Origin: Sulfurovum lithotrophicum
GTDB lineage: Bacteria > Campylobacterota > Campylobacteria > Campylobacterales > Sulfurovaceae
DNA: 64,000 bases
Direction of reading: 5' to 3'
Assembly (NCBI RefSeq): GCF_000987835.1
Contig: NZ_CP011308.1
Span: forward strand, 62,001-126,000
Shown here: one piece after another, positions 43,381 to 52,127 of the stretch
How positions within the stretch are numbered: the first letter of the stretch is position 1
How the letters are laid out: every line of letters starts with the position of its first letter
Program-made: the position numbers and the translations under genes
Notes under the pieces: generated by a model
Told to the model about the DNA's origin: nothing
What the model saw: the letters and a program-made list of their open reading frames with translations, nothing else
Database searches by the model: none

Positions 43381-44276
43381 TACAATAACTTTTCCTCCAA
43401 CTCCAAAACACTTCCTTTTATTACATTATCGAACTGAGAATTATTAAATGTCGTCTGACGTTTGGCCAGTCGGGCTGTATTGACAGTGATCTTCTCTTTG
43501 AGCATTTCTCTGTCGTAGATACCGTCCAGATAGGCAAGCGTTTCCTTGATACCAATGGCTTTCATACAGTTGGGTGCTCTTGTGTATTTCTCTTCCAGCA
43601 TACATATCTCATCGATCAGTCCGTCTTCCAGCATTATTTGGGTACGCAGTGCGATACGTTTTCTGAGTAATTCCCTGTCTGTCTCGATCTGATATATGGG
43701 TAGTTCTGACTGTATGGTAGGTTTGGGTGGGAACGTTTTGAAGTACTCTGTAGGGGTCATTCCTGTTTCGAAATAGATATCCAGTGCTTTTTCAATACGG
43801 TAAGGATCTCTTGATGAGATCTTCTGCATATAGTCAAGGTCAAGAGTAGAGAGCCATTCATAACTCTTTGGGAGATCTTTGATGGCTTCGGTTGTTCTTC
43901 TTTTTGTCTCTTCCGATATCTTTGGAAGTTTGCTGATACCCTCCATAAGCATCTTGAGATAGAAACTCGTTCCTCCAACGATCACAAGGTTCTTGTTGTC
44001 AGCCATTGCTCTGGCATGGACATCTTCGTAGAGTCGAATGAAAGTGGTTACATCAAAATCTTCATTTGGTGCAATGAAGTCAATGCCATAGTGCTTGACA
44101 CCCTGCCGTTCCGCTATCGTGGGTTTGGCCGAGACGATATTTATCTCTTTGTATATTGAAAGTGAGTCGATGGAAAGAATGTAGGCATCAAGAACCTGTG
44201 CTGCTTTGATGGCAAGTGCGGTCTTTCCTGAAGCTGTAGGACCGATAAGGGCAAGTTGCCTGATAGTATGATTCAT
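43380..44276 (-). CDS. miaA: tRNA dimethylallyltransferase
   Basis: MiaA attaches a dimethylallyl group to A37 of tRNAs reading UNN codons; MiaB (56936-58231) then methylthiolates the same base. Length 298 is normal. The P-loop GPTASGKTALA, SIDSLSIYKEINIVSAKPT and VGGTSFYLKMLMEG are characteristic. The stop codon lies at the edge of the terminator hairpin shared with nuoN. Confidence 0.96.
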   Translation of the reverse strand: MNHTIRQLALIGPTASGKTALAIKAAQVLDAYILSIDSLSIYKEINIVSAKPTIAERQGVKHYGIDFIAPNEDFDVTTFIRLYEDVHARAMADNKNLVIVGGTSFYLKMLMEGISKLPKISEETKRRTTEAIKDLPKSYEWLSTLDLDYMQKISSRDPYRIEKALDIYFETGMTPTEYFKTFPPKPTIQSELPIYQIETDRELLRKRIALRTQIMLEDGLIDEICMLEEKYTRAPNCMKAIGIKETLAYLDGIYDREMLKEKITVNTARLAKRQTTFNNSQFDNVIKGSVLELEEKLL

Positions 44277-44353
44277 TCTACAATGATAACAAGTTACGGC
44301 TAAGTGTTAAGTACGAAGAGGGTAAAATTGTAAACTAATATCTTGGAGAGTGC

Positions 44354-44911
44354 ATGGATCTGTTCGATAAGCATAATCGTTTTAATATCGCCAATATAGT
44401 GACTTATTTGAATGTTTCACTGGGCGTTATTGCCATTTATTTCATTGTCAAGGAAGATTTTTTCACAGCGATCATCCTGGCATGGATCGCAGGGGCCTGC
44501 GATATCATCGATGGTAAGCTGGCGCGCAAATATGAGCTCTCGACCGAATTCGGAATACAATTGGACAGCTTTGCCGATTTTATCTCTTTTGTCGTCATGC
44601 CGCCGTTCCTGCTGTTCTATTCATTGAAGGGCAGTTTTACGAGCGGATGGGAAGAACTGATCGTTGGGCTGGTTTTCATTGCCTATATTATTCTGGGGCT
44701 GCGCAGACTGGTAGAATTCAACCTGAAAGTGGATGCAGGTGAAGTAGCAAAGTATTTTGAAGGTGTGCCGACACCGCTTGGTGCCATACTGCTCTGGGTA
44801 CTCTATCTGCTATTCAGTTACCATATCGTACCCAGTGTTTTCATAATTACCCTGCTGGTCGTGGGGATCGCCTGGTCACTGAACAGCCAGTTGAAAATAC
44901 CACACCCATGA
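44354..44911 (+). CDS. pssA: CDP-diacylglycerol-serine O-phosphatidyltransferase-like
   Basis: A 185-residue CDP-alcohol phosphatidyltransferase with about six membrane spans. The motif Asp50-xx-Asp53-Gly-xx-Ala-Arg58 ... Gly67-xxx-Asp71-xxx-Asp75 is complete (CDIIDGKLARKY, FGIQLDSFADF). The PssA assignment rests on general resemblance and short length; another CDP-alcohol transferase such as PgsA is possible. It would make a phospholipid head group in the inner membrane. A TAAAAT upstream may be its -10. Confidence 0.8.
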   Translation: MDLFDKHNRFNIANIVTYLNVSLGVIAIYFIVKEDFFTAIILAWIAGACDIIDGKLARKYELSTEFGIQLDSFADFISFVVMPPFLLFYSLKGSFTSGWEELIVGLVFIAYIILGLRRLVEFNLKVDAGEVAKYFEGVPTPLGAILLWVLYLLFSYHIVPSVFIITLLVVGIAWSLNSQLKIPHP

Positions 44912-44913
44912 AA

Positions 44914-44941
44914 GTGAAGAGTGAAGAATGAAGAGTGAAGA
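44914..44941 (+). repeat. heptamer tandem repeat (GTGAAGA) holding the prenyltransferase start
   Basis: Four tandem 7-base units, GTGAAGA-GTGAAGA-ATGAAGA-GTGAAGA, followed by a degenerate GTTGAAA. The third unit has G changed to A, which creates the ATG start of the next gene. The second unit contributes an in-frame TGA two codons upstream of that ATG. Confidence 0.9.
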
Positions 44942-45818
44942 GTTGAAAAGAAATGTTTTTTTTGAAAAACTGAATGATTTTTCCGAACTGGTGATGCTCA
45001 AGCACTCCGTGTTCTCACTACCGTTCATCTTTATTGCCATGCTGGTCGCCTCCTATCTGGACAGCGGGTCGGGATGGTTCGGCTGGAAACTGTTGTTTCT
45101 CGGAACAGTGGCAGCGGTGAGTGCCCGTAACTTTGCTATGGGTGTCAACCGCTATCTTGACAGAGATATTGACATACTCAATCCAAGGACAAAGAACAGA
45201 CCTTCGGTTGACGGCCGGGTTTCCACCGGGCAGATGCTGCTTTTCATTGTTATCAATGCCTTGATTTTTATCGGCGTTGCCTATCTCATCAATGCACTTG
45301 CTTTCGAACTCTCTGTACCGATTCTGATGGTACTGGGAGCCTATACCGTCTTTAAACGTTTCTCTGCACTGGCACATCTCATACTCGGTGTGAGCCTCGG
45401 CCTGGCACCCATCGCAGGTGTGGTGGCCGTCTCCGGGGAGATCACGCTTTGGTCGGTCTATCTCGCGGTTGGTGTGATGTTCTGGGTAGCAGGTTTCGAT
45501 CTGCTCTATTCTCTGCAGGATATGGCATTCGACAAAGCCAACGATCTGCACTCTATTCCTTCAAAGTTGGGGGCAGAGAAAACAATGCTGATCGCCAGAG
45601 TATTTCATATACTGGCCGTCTTTTTCTGGGCTCTGTTCATCGTGAATGCGAATCTGGGTATCTGGGCAGGGACAGCGGTACTGTTCGCTGCGGTCATGTT
45701 GACATATGAGCACTATCTTGTCAACAAAGACTTTACAAAGATCGACAGGGCTTTTTTTACCGTGAACGGGTATCTGGGGTTTGTCTTTCTGTTTTTTATC
45801 ATCCTGGAGGTAATATAA
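44928..45818 (+). CDS. mqnP: UbiA-family polyprenyltransferase, probably MqnP
   Basis: A 296-residue membrane prenyltransferase with about eight spans. The first Asp-rich motif is Asn74-xxx-Asp78-xxx-Asp82 (NRYLDRDID), and the second is around DLLYSLQDMAFDKANDL. Campylobacterota make menaquinone by the futalosine route, where MqnP prenylates the ring, so MqnP is more likely than UbiA. That choice is inferred from phylum, not from sequence alone. The start codon lies inside a heptamer repeat and no ordinary Shine-Dalgarno is seen. Confidence 0.82.
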   Translation: MKSEELKRNVFFEKLNDFSELVMLKHSVFSLPFIFIAMLVASYLDSGSGWFGWKLLFLGTVAAVSARNFAMGVNRYLDRDIDILNPRTKNRPSVDGRVSTGQMLLFIVINALIFIGVAYLINALAFELSVPILMVLGAYTVFKRFSALAHLILGVSLGLAPIAGVVAVSGEITLWSVYLAVGVMFWVAGFDLLYSLQDMAFDKANDLHSIPSKLGAEKTMLIARVFHILAVFFWALFIVNANLGIWAGTAVLFAAVMLTYEHYLVNKDFTKIDRAFFTVNGYLGFVFLFFIILEVI

Positions 45819-46139
45819 ATGGGTACTATGGAAATAGGGATCATTGCTGCACTGGTTTTGATCGTATTCTATCTTTTGACTGTGAACAGCAAATTGAAGA
45901 AAGAGAAAAAGGTGCTGCAGGAGATTCTGGAAGTCAAAGATACGACGATACAGAATCTTCAGGCTTCACGTGTAGCAGTCAAGGATGTCATCGAGAACCT
46001 TTCGGCGCATGACGAAGTAATGGCTCTTTTGGCAGAGGGGAAGAGCAGGGAAGAGATTGCTGATGAACTCGGTATCCCTATCAGCAAGATAGAGCTCATC
46101 ATCAAATTCGACAAGATCAAAAAAGACCATGCCGTCTAA
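45819..46139 (+). CDS. small membrane-anchored coiled-coil protein
   Basis: A 106-residue protein with one N-terminal membrane span (about 5-22), a charged coiled coil (about 24-60) and a C-terminal helix-turn-helix-like segment (SREEIADELGIPISKIELI, about 76-95). I do not recognise a named family. It starts directly at the end of the prenyltransferase gene and overlaps the glycosylase gene by 11 bases, so it sits inside an operon. A cytoplasmic-facing HTH suggests binding of nucleic acid or protein near the membrane; this is inference. Confidence 0.75.
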   Translation: MGTMEIGIIAALVLIVFYLLTVNSKLKKEKKVLQEILEVKDTTIQNLQASRVAVKDVIENLSAHDEVMALLAEGKSREEIADELGIPISKIELIIKFDKIKKDHAV

Positions 46140-46830
46140 CAGCTGGGAGAAGATTCTTCAGGAGGCGTATGGAGAACTTGAGGAGGCGTATCGCTCTTTT
46201 CTTGAAAAAGACAGCGGGTATATCCCGAACAGAGAAAACTACCTGAATGCCTTCAAGACACTGCCCAGGGAGAAGGTAAAATATATCCTTTTCGGTCAGG
46301 ATCCCTACCCCCGGAAAGAGAGTGCCAGCGGCTATGCTTTCATCGATGCAAAGGTAAAAGAGATATTCTCCGATACAGGGTTAAGCAAAGAGGTGAATCG
46401 TGCGACAAGCCTGCGTAACTTCATCAAAATGGCTTTGGTTGCCCGGGGTGACCTGATACTGGAGGACCTTTCCCAGGATGCTATTTCTGCTATTGACAAA
46501 ACACCGCTCATTTCCTCCGTCAAAGAGCTCAGGATCAATTTTGAAAAGAACGGCGTACTGCTTCTCAACACGGCACTCATCTTTACGGATAAAAAAAGCT
46601 CTACAAAACATGTCAAAGCCTGGAGACCTTTCGTACAGAGCCTCCTGCTTTCCCTTGAAGCCCAACAGCCAAAGCTCATTCTTTTCGGAACCCATGCCAA
46701 AGAGCTTCAAAAACATTTACCGCTTGAAAACTTTGAAACGATCGAGCTGGAACATCCCTATAACCACACTTTCATCAGCAATCCCAAAGCACTGACACTT
46801 TTCGGTCCGATGAGACTACTTGATAAATAA
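46129..46830 (+). CDS. uracil-DNA glycosylase-family protein
   Basis: A 233-residue enzyme of the UDG superfamily, which removes uracil from DNA. The water-activating motif is FGQDPYPRKESASGYAF, close to UNG GQDPYH; NTALIF matches the uracil-binding strand. The final motif is EHPYNHTF instead of the HPSP of UNG. The differences suggest a variant subfamily, so substrate range may differ. It overlaps the upstream coiled-coil gene by 11 bases. Confidence 0.85.
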   Translation: MPSNSWEKILQEAYGELEEAYRSFLEKDSGYIPNRENYLNAFKTLPREKVKYILFGQDPYPRKESASGYAFIDAKVKEIFSDTGLSKEVNRATSLRNFIKMALVARGDLILEDLSQDAISAIDKTPLISSVKELRINFEKNGVLLLNTALIFTDKKSSTKHVKAWRPFVQSLLLSLEAQQPKLILFGTHAKELQKHLPLENFETIELEHPYNHTFISNPKALTLFGPMRLLDK

Positions 46831-46868
46831 AGTTTTTTTGGGTAAAATTCTGCTCTTACAATGTATGT

Positions 46869-46945
46869 GCGCTCATAGCTCAGCTGGATAGAGCATCGGT
46901 TTGCGGTACCGAAGGTCTCAGGTTCGAATCCTGATGGGCGTACCA
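46869..46945 (+). tRNA. tRNA-Arg (GCG anticodon)
   Basis: A 77-base cloverleaf with encoded CCA. The acceptor stem GCGCTCA pairs with TGGGCGT using two G-U pairs; the anticodon stem TCGGT/ACCGA encloses the loop TTGCGGT, giving anticodon GCG, which reads CGC. A TAAAAT about 25 bases upstream may be the -10. GCG instead of the common ACG is worth confirming. Confidence 0.92.
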
Positions 46946-47118
46946 CTTCTTCTTATTTGTATCCATCTTTCACTTGTTTAAACTCGACGTACCTGATGTA
47001 CGCCTCCTTTAAAGCAAGCAAAATCTGCACACAACTAAGAAGAAGCGTGCTTCTTTCCGTGTTGCACAGGCTTTATACAGAAAATAACCAAAATTATATT
47101 ACAATAAGAATAAACTAT

Positions 47119-47124
47119 TATACT
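47119..47124 (+). promoter_or_regulatory. -10 element upstream of the ChePep-like gene
   Basis: TATACT in an AT-rich stretch 17 bases before the GTG start. The 195-base gap from tRNA-Arg to this gene shows no other gene I can support. Confidence 0.4.
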
Positions 47125-47140
47125 TTTTGGAGTCCCTGCT

Positions 47141-48019
47141 GTGAAAATCCTACTTATCAATTTTAATCCTGTTGTCTCCAGGCTTTTTGCTTTGTGTACA
47201 CGTGACGAGCATATTGAACTGGATGAAGTGAAGGATATTAAAGATATAGAAGAGTATAAGGACTACGATCTGGCCTTTGTGGATGATGCTTCTTATGCCG
47301 ACGCTGTCAGAGAATTCATCGAAAATCATCGCAGTATGGGGAAAAAGGTATTTATCTCTTATGGGCAGGAGAGTGTTCATGGTTTTGATATGACACTTAA
47401 AAAGCCTTTTCTTCCTTCTCAGATCCTGGAAGTCATGCAGAGTGTAGAGGTAAGGGAAGAGAAGCAGGAGGTTGAGGAAGAACCGGTGATCTTTCCTTTG
47501 GAGAATGAAGAGGATATTCCTGTCGGAGAAGTTGAAGGGAATGAGGTTCCATCGATCTTTCCGCTTTCAAGCGGAGAGATCGAAGAAGAGTTGGAGGAGG
47601 CGCAGGAAGAGGCAAAAAAAGAGATTCTTCCTGAGAGTCCGCATATTCTTGACAGTAAAGAGATCGAAAAGATCAAGAATCTGTTAGATATGGAGGAAGA
47701 AGAGGAGAGCCTCCCGACCGAAGAAGAACTACCGGATGAAGTGGTCGAACAGCGAAAGGTAAACGCAATCAAGGCACAACTGATTGCGGATGGACTGGAG
47801 ATCGTTGAGGAAGGGGAGATCGTTGAGGCGTTGGGTACCGGCAAAAAATCCAAAAAGAAGAAAAAAAGGGTAGAGACAGGGCCTTTCAGCAAAGATGAGT
47901 TCGCTGCCATACAGAAAGCGTTTACCGATGAACTTTTAAAGCTCAAACCCAAAAAAATAAAAAAACTGCTCAAAGGCAAAGAGATCGAAGTAAAATTGAA
48001 ACTAAAGGATCAAGACTGA
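47141..48019 (+). CDS. chePep: ChePep-like poly-glutamate-rich protein with receiver-like N-terminus
   Basis: A 292-residue acidic protein with a GTG start and GGAG upstream. Residues 1-105 resemble a receiver domain (MKILLINFNP, YDLAFVDDASYAD, MTLKKPFLPSQI), with Asp at the likely acceptor position. Residues about 105-220 are Glu-rich and disordered, and the end is Lys-rich. Architecture and position directly before gmk match Helicobacter HP0322 (poly-E-rich protein, ChePep), a chemotaxis regulator that controls flagellar rotation. Function is inferred from that synteny. It overlaps the gmk start by one base. Confidence 0.8.
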   Translation: MKILLINFNPVVSRLFALCTRDEHIELDEVKDIKDIEEYKDYDLAFVDDASYADAVREFIENHRSMGKKVFISYGQESVHGFDMTLKKPFLPSQILEVMQSVEVREEKQEVEEEPVIFPLENEEDIPVGEVEGNEVPSIFPLSSGEIEEELEEAQEEAKKEILPESPHILDSKEIEKIKNLLDMEEEEESLPTEEELPDEVVEQRKVNAIKAQLIADGLEIVEEGEIVEALGTGKKSKKKKKRVETGPFSKDEFAAIQKAFTDELLKLKPKKIKKLLKGKEIEVKLKLKDQD

Positions 48020-48630
48020 TGCAGAAAGGCGCGATACTGGTTCTATCAGGCCCAAGCGGAGCAGGTAAGAGTACGATCATCAATGCGGCATCCGATGAGA
48101 TAGGGGAGTATTATTTCTCCATTTCCACGACGACAAGGGACCCCCGTATGGGGGAACAGGACGGTGTGGACTATTTCTTTGTCAGTAAAAAGGAATTCGA
48201 AGAAGACATCAAAGCGGGAAATTTTCTGGAGTATGCCCAGGTACATGGCAATTACTACGGTACATCCCTCAAACCGGTTAACCAGGCACTGGAGCAGGGG
48301 AAGTTGGTCATTTTCGATATCGATATACAGGGGCACCGGTTGGTACGTGCGAAGATGGACGATATCACCACTTCCGCCTTTATTACGCCGCCTACGCTGA
48401 AAGAACTTGAAACAAGGCTACGGGCACGCTGTACGGATGATGAAGAGGTGATCCTCAGACGTATTGCGAATGCAAAAGAGGAGATCCGTGCGGTCGGCGA
48501 GTATGATTTTACGATCATAAACGATACAGTGGAAGAGGCGGCACAGAAATTCATTATTGTCGCAAAAGCGGCGAGGCTCAAGCAGAGCAGGGAAGATGAG
48601 GAGAAATTCATACAGCGGTGGCTGGGATAA
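48019..48630 (+). CDS. gmk: guanylate kinase
   Basis: Gmk phosphorylates GMP to GDP. Length 203 is typical. The P-loop GPSGAGKST is at residues 9-17; STTTRDPRMGEQDGVDYFFV binds GMP; DIDIQGHRLVR and RRIANAKEEI form the rest of the site. It follows the ChePep-like gene and ends at a strong hairpin. Confidence 0.97.
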   Translation: MQKGAILVLSGPSGAGKSTIINAASDEIGEYYFSISTTTRDPRMGEQDGVDYFFVSKKEFEEDIKAGNFLEYAQVHGNYYGTSLKPVNQALEQGKLVIFDIDIQGHRLVRAKMDDITTSAFITPPTLKELETRLRARCTDDEEVILRRIANAKEEIRAVGEYDFTIINDTVEEAAQKFIIVAKAARLKQSREDEEKFIQRWLG

Positions 48631-48634
48631 GATG

Positions 48635-48662
48635 AAGGGAACCTATGATTAGAGGTTCCCTT
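48635..48662 (+). terminator. hairpin after gmk
   Basis: Perfect 10-bp stem AAGGGAACCT / AGGTTCCCTT with an 8-base loop, starting five bases after the gmk stop and followed by AT-rich sequence. Confidence 0.65.
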
Positions 48663-48675
48663 AAACTAATTTAAG

Positions 48676-48681
48676 TATAAT
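48676..48681 (+). promoter_or_regulatory. -10 element for tatA
   Basis: Perfect TATAAT 48 bases before the tatA start, directly after the gmk terminator. Confidence 0.45.
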
Positions 48682-48728
48682 TATTCAAATTTTAATATTG
48701 CACCCTTGGTGCAGATAAAGGATGAACT

Positions 48729-48956
48729 ATGGGTATGCCAAGTATGCCGGAGTTGTTGATCGTTTTGGCGATCGTCGTACTTCTATTCGGAGCGAAAAAA
48801 ATTCCAGACCTTGCAAAAGGAATGGGTAAGGGTATCAAAGACTTCAAAAAAGCCATCAAAGAAGATGATGAAGAGGAAGAAGTGAAAGAGATCACCAAAA
48901 AAGAAGAGCCGAAAGTCGAATCAGCGGCTGAAGAGAAAAAAAGCGAAAACGCTTAA
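48729..48956 (+). CDS. tatA: Sec-independent translocase subunit TatA
   Basis: A 75-residue Tat pore protein. It has the short N-terminal span ([23 protein letters not shown]), the conserved FGxxKxP hinge, the amphipathic helix ([16 protein letters not shown]) and an acidic/Lys-rich tail. It would form the channel for folded, often redox-cofactor-bearing, proteins. A downstream Met (residue 3) is an alternative start. The position between gmk and argS is the same as in Helicobacter. Confidence 0.95.
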   Translation: MGMPSMPELLIVLAIVVLLFGAKKIPDLAKGMGKGIKDFKKAIKEDDEEEEVKEITKKEEPKVESAAEEKKSENA

Positions 48957-48962
48957 TAAAAA

Positions 48963-48989
48963 AACGCTTGGCATTCAGTGCTGAGCGTT
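48963..48989 (+). terminator. hairpin after tatA
   Basis: AACGCTTGGCA and TGCTGAGCGTT arms around TTCAG, preceded by an A-run; the stem has wobble pairs and no clean T-run follows. Weak terminator candidate. Confidence 0.35.
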
Positions 48990-49057
48990 CAGATATCTCC
49001 CCTCAAGTATCTATTGCTTGACCTATCTACAACCCCACACTATTTACGGAAATTATT

Positions 49058-50755
49058 ATGAAGTTAAAAGAAGAAGTTAACAAAGTCATCAAAGCAGCTT
49101 TTGACAAAGCAGGTATCGATGCGGAACCCATTTCTGTCTCGGAAGCGACCAAGCCGGAATTTGGAGACTATCAGTTCAATGGTGCCATGGCGCTTTCCAA
49201 AAAACTGAGGAAGAACCCGAGAGAGATCGCCTCTGAGATCATGGGGCATCTTGATTTTTCAGGTATCGTGGCCAAAGCGGAGATCGCAGGGCCCGGGTTT
49301 ATCAATCTCTGGCTGAATGATACATGGGTGGCACAGGCTTGTGAAAAAGCGCGTGCCGACGAGAGACTGGGTATCGAGAAGACAAGTAATCCCATCAAAG
49401 TGGTCGTCGATTATTCCGGGCCGAACATGGCAAAACAGATGCATGTAGGGCATCTGCGTTCCACGATCATCGGGGATACACTGGCGAATCTTCTGGAATT
49501 CCTTGGTGATGAGGTGATCCGCCAGAACCACATCGGTGACTGGGGAACGCAGTTCGGTATGCTCATTGCCTATCTCGAAGAGAGGGGAGAAGACGGTTCA
49601 GGCAGCCTGAAAGACCTGGAGCAGTTTTACAAGGATGCCAAGAAGCGTTTTGACGAGGATGAAGCTTTTGCCGATAAGGCAAGAGAATATGTTGTCAAGA
49701 TCCAGAGCGGGGACGAACACTGTCTGAATCTCTGGCAGAAATTCATCGATATCTCCCTGGGGCACTGTGAAGAAGTGTATGACAAGCTCTGTGTCAGGCT
49801 GACACGCGAAGATGTCAAAGCAGAAAGTTTTTACAATGAAGACCTTCCTGAAGTGGTAGCGGATCTTGCAAAAGAGGGCAGGCTGAGAGAGAGTGAAGGG
49901 GCACAATGTGTCTTTTTTGAGGAAGATGAAATCCCTGTGATCGTCCAGAAAGGAGATGGCGGGTACCTCTACGCGACGACCGATCTTGCGGCCTTGCGCT
50001 ACAGAGCCAATATACTGGGTGCCAAACGTATCTCCTATGTGGTGGATGCCAGACAGGGTGAGCACTTCAAGCAGATTTTCAAAGTAGCCAAAATGTCCGG
50101 TTTTGTACCCGAAGATGTCAAACTTGAACATGTTGCTTTCGGTACCATGATGGACAAAGGCGGCAAACCGTTCAAAACACGTGACGGTGGAACTGTAAAG
50201 CTCATCGACCTTTTGGATGAAGCGGTGGTCAAAGCCAAAGCGGCCATTAAAGAGAAAGATGACTATTCGGAAGAAGAGGTGGAAAAACTGGCAAAGACTA
50301 TCGGTATCGGTGCGGTGAAGTATGCCGACCTCTCCATCAACCGTGAATCGAACTATATCTTCAACTGGGACAAGATGCTGTCATTTGAGGGAAATACCTC
50401 TCTTTATATGCAGTATGCCTATGCACGTATACAGAGTATCTTCAGACGTTACGGGGGTGAGATCAAAGGTGATATCGTTATCACCGATGTGCTTGAGCAC
50501 CGTTTGAGTGTGATGCTGCTTCGTTTTGAAGAGGTACTTGAGAGAGCAGCGGAAGATGCCGCTCCCAACCAGATCACGACTTACCTGTATGAACTGGTCA
50601 CACTCTTTATGCGTTTCTACGAACAGAACCCCATCTTGAAAGAAGGCGTTGATGAAGCAACGAAACAGTCACGTCTCGCATTGGCGGATATGACGGCAAA
50701 AACCATTAAGCAGGGCTTGGATATACTTGGTATTGAGGTAGTAGATAAACTCTAA
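49058..50755 (+). CDS. argS: arginyl-tRNA synthetase
   Basis: ArgS charges tRNA-Arg. Length 565 fits the class I enzyme. The HIGH signature appears as MHVGHLRSTIIGD, the KMSKS loop is the degenerate FGTMMDKGGKPFKTRDGG usual for ArgS, and the N-terminal additional domain (FGDYQFN) and C-terminal DALR anticodon domain are present. It has its own leader after the tatA hairpin. Confidence 0.97.
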   Translation: MKLKEEVNKVIKAAFDKAGIDAEPISVSEATKPEFGDYQFNGAMALSKKLRKNPREIASEIMGHLDFSGIVAKAEIAGPGFINLWLNDTWVAQACEKARADERLGIEKTSNPIKVVVDYSGPNMAKQMHVGHLRSTIIGDTLANLLEFLGDEVIRQNHIGDWGTQFGMLIAYLEERGEDGSGSLKDLEQFYKDAKKRFDEDEAFADKAREYVVKIQSGDEHCLNLWQKFIDISLGHCEEVYDKLCVRLTREDVKAESFYNEDLPEVVADLAKEGRLRESEGAQCVFFEEDEIPVIVQKGDGGYLYATTDLAALRYRANILGAKRISYVVDARQGEHFKQIFKVAKMSGFVPEDVKLEHVAFGTMMDKGGKPFKTRDGGTVKLIDLLDEAVVKAKAAIKEKDDYSEEEVEKLAKTIGIGAVKYADLSINRESNYIFNWDKMLSFEGNTSLYMQYAYARIQSIFRRYGGEIKGDIVITDVLEHRLSVMLLRFEEVLERAAEDAAPNQITTYLYELVTLFMRFYEQNPILKEGVDEATKQSRLALADMTAKTIKQGLDILGIEVVDKL

Positions 50756-50776
50756 GGAATCTTTAAAGGATAGAAA

Positions 50777-51121
50777 ATGAAAGCAGTGATCATACTGGCG
50801 ATCCTGGCAACATTTGTCATGATCATTGTCAAATACAACAGAAACAGGAATGTAAAAAAACTTTTTATTTCTGTAGTGAGCTTTAGTGTGATGCTTTATA
50901 TCCTGTGGGTCGGTTTCCGTGTCTCCATAGCCATCTTCCCCCTAAAAATACTGAATATTGTGTTGGGTTTCTTTTCCTGGGGAGGCATAATGTATTATAT
51001 CCTCCGAGACCGGTATATCTGGTGGGTCATCTTCTCTCCCCTGATCGTGCCTCTCTCTTTCGTGCTATTCTCTCTGATAGGCGGGTCGCGTTATGAAGAT
51101 ATCTGGAGACAGATATTCTAA
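50777..51121 (+). CDS. hypothetical membrane protein
   Basis: A 114-residue protein with about four hydrophobic spans and few charged residues apart from basic loops (KYNRNRNVKK, RDRY). I do not recognise a family. AAAGGATAG precedes the ATG. It follows argS after 21 bases and is convergent with rsfS with a 22-base gap that shows no terminator. Confidence 0.7.
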   Translation: MKAVIILAILATFVMIIVKYNRNRNVKKLFISVVSFSVMLYILWVGFRVSIAIFPLKILNIVLGFFSWGGIMYYILRDRYIWWVIFSPLIVPLSFVLFSLIGGSRYEDIWRQIF

Positions 51122-51143
51122 TTGGAAATGCCATAAAATCAGG

Positions 51144-51491
51144 TTATGATTCTTTGTTCTTCTTCTGTTTTTCTACTATTTCATTTAAAAATGCTTCAAG
51201 TGAATAACGCTGTCTGTATTCCGGGATCATGATATGAATCAAAATATCCCCCAGATCTGCTACGACCCAGTCATCACTTACGTCGCTTGCAAGAAATGCC
51301 TCTCCCGACGGTTTCAGGTCTTTTTTGAGGTGCTCGAAAAGTGCGATGGTATGTTTGGGGTTGAGTGAATTCGCAATGATCACATAATTTGCAATATAGT
51401 CCGCATCTTCGAGATTGAAAACCTCTATCTCTTCAGCTTTTTTCTCATCGAGTACGTTGACGATATTATCTATTCTCTCTTCTGTTGTCAT
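51144..51491 (-). CDS. rsfS: ribosomal silencing factor RsfS
   Basis: A 115-residue protein that binds ribosomal protein uL14 and blocks subunit joining when nutrients are scarce. Signatures are KKAEEIEVFNLEDADYIANY-like beginning and DWVVADLGDILIHIMIPEYR with the conserved W and D. It follows nadD with a four-base overlap, a common pairing. Confidence 0.94.
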   Translation of the reverse strand: MTTEERIDNIVNVLDEKKAEEIEVFNLEDADYIANYVIIANSLNPKHTIALFEHLKKDLKPSGEAFLASDVSDDWVVADLGDILIHIMIPEYRQRYSLEAFLNEIVEKQKKNKES

Positions 51492-52054
51492 TCTTTTTTG
51501 TCCTTTATGGTCTTTTCGACCGATTGTTTTATTTTGCTGTCAATATAGCGCAGGTCTTTTTTCTCTCTTATCGTGGTAGAAGAGATCGGAAAATCTATTT
51601 CCAGAATTCTCCAGGACTTGAGCCCCTCTGTTTGTACGGGGTGCCCTTTTCTTGTAACGATCACCCAGGTAATATGGTCGTTGAGCCACTCGAATTCATG
51701 CCATTTTGTCAATGTTGACAGGTTGTCAGAACCGATAATAAGATACTTTACACTGTATGCATTATTGAAATGTTTTACACTTTGTGAGGTTCGTACACTT
51801 TTGTTCTGTCTGATCTCATAATCATCGACGACCACCCCTGGTAACTCATCAAAAAGCTGATGGCACCACTCCAGGCGTTTTTCCGGACTTGCCAGAGAAA
51901 CGTTCTTGAAAGGGTTCAGGTAGGCAGGAAGCACAATAAGTTTATCGATGTCCAGAATCTGGACAGCCTTCCGGATGATTTGTTGATGTCCTTTGTGCGG
52001 CGGGTCGAAACTCCCCCCGAATATTGCAACTTCAGGCTTGGACTGATTAACCAA
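51488..52054 (-). CDS. nadD: nicotinate-nucleotide adenylyltransferase
   Basis: NadD adenylylates nicotinate mononucleotide in NAD synthesis. Length 188 is typical. The nucleotidyltransferase motif IFGGSFDPPHKGH (His20, His23) and the SSTTIREK motif near the C-terminus are intact. It is the first gene of the minus-strand pair with rsfS and is divergent from gap. Confidence 0.95.
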   Translation of the reverse strand: MVNQSKPEVAIFGGSFDPPHKGHQQIIRKAVQILDIDKLIVLPAYLNPFKNVSLASPEKRLEWCHQLFDELPGVVVDDYEIRQNKSVRTSQSVKHFNNAYSVKYLIIGSDNLSTLTKWHEFEWLNDHITWVIVTRKGHPVQTEGLKSWRILEIDFPISSTTIREKKDLRYIDSKIKQSVEKTIKDKKE

Positions 52055-52127
52055 ATGCTAACCTCATTTACTGTAAAATTACGCAATTTTAACATAGTTT
52101 TACCCCTATGAAAATTAAGGATGGGAA

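Noticed and set aside
46957-47166. 69-codon frame after tRNA-Arg
   Set aside because: No ribosome-binding site, odd composition, and it runs into the start of the ChePep-like gene.
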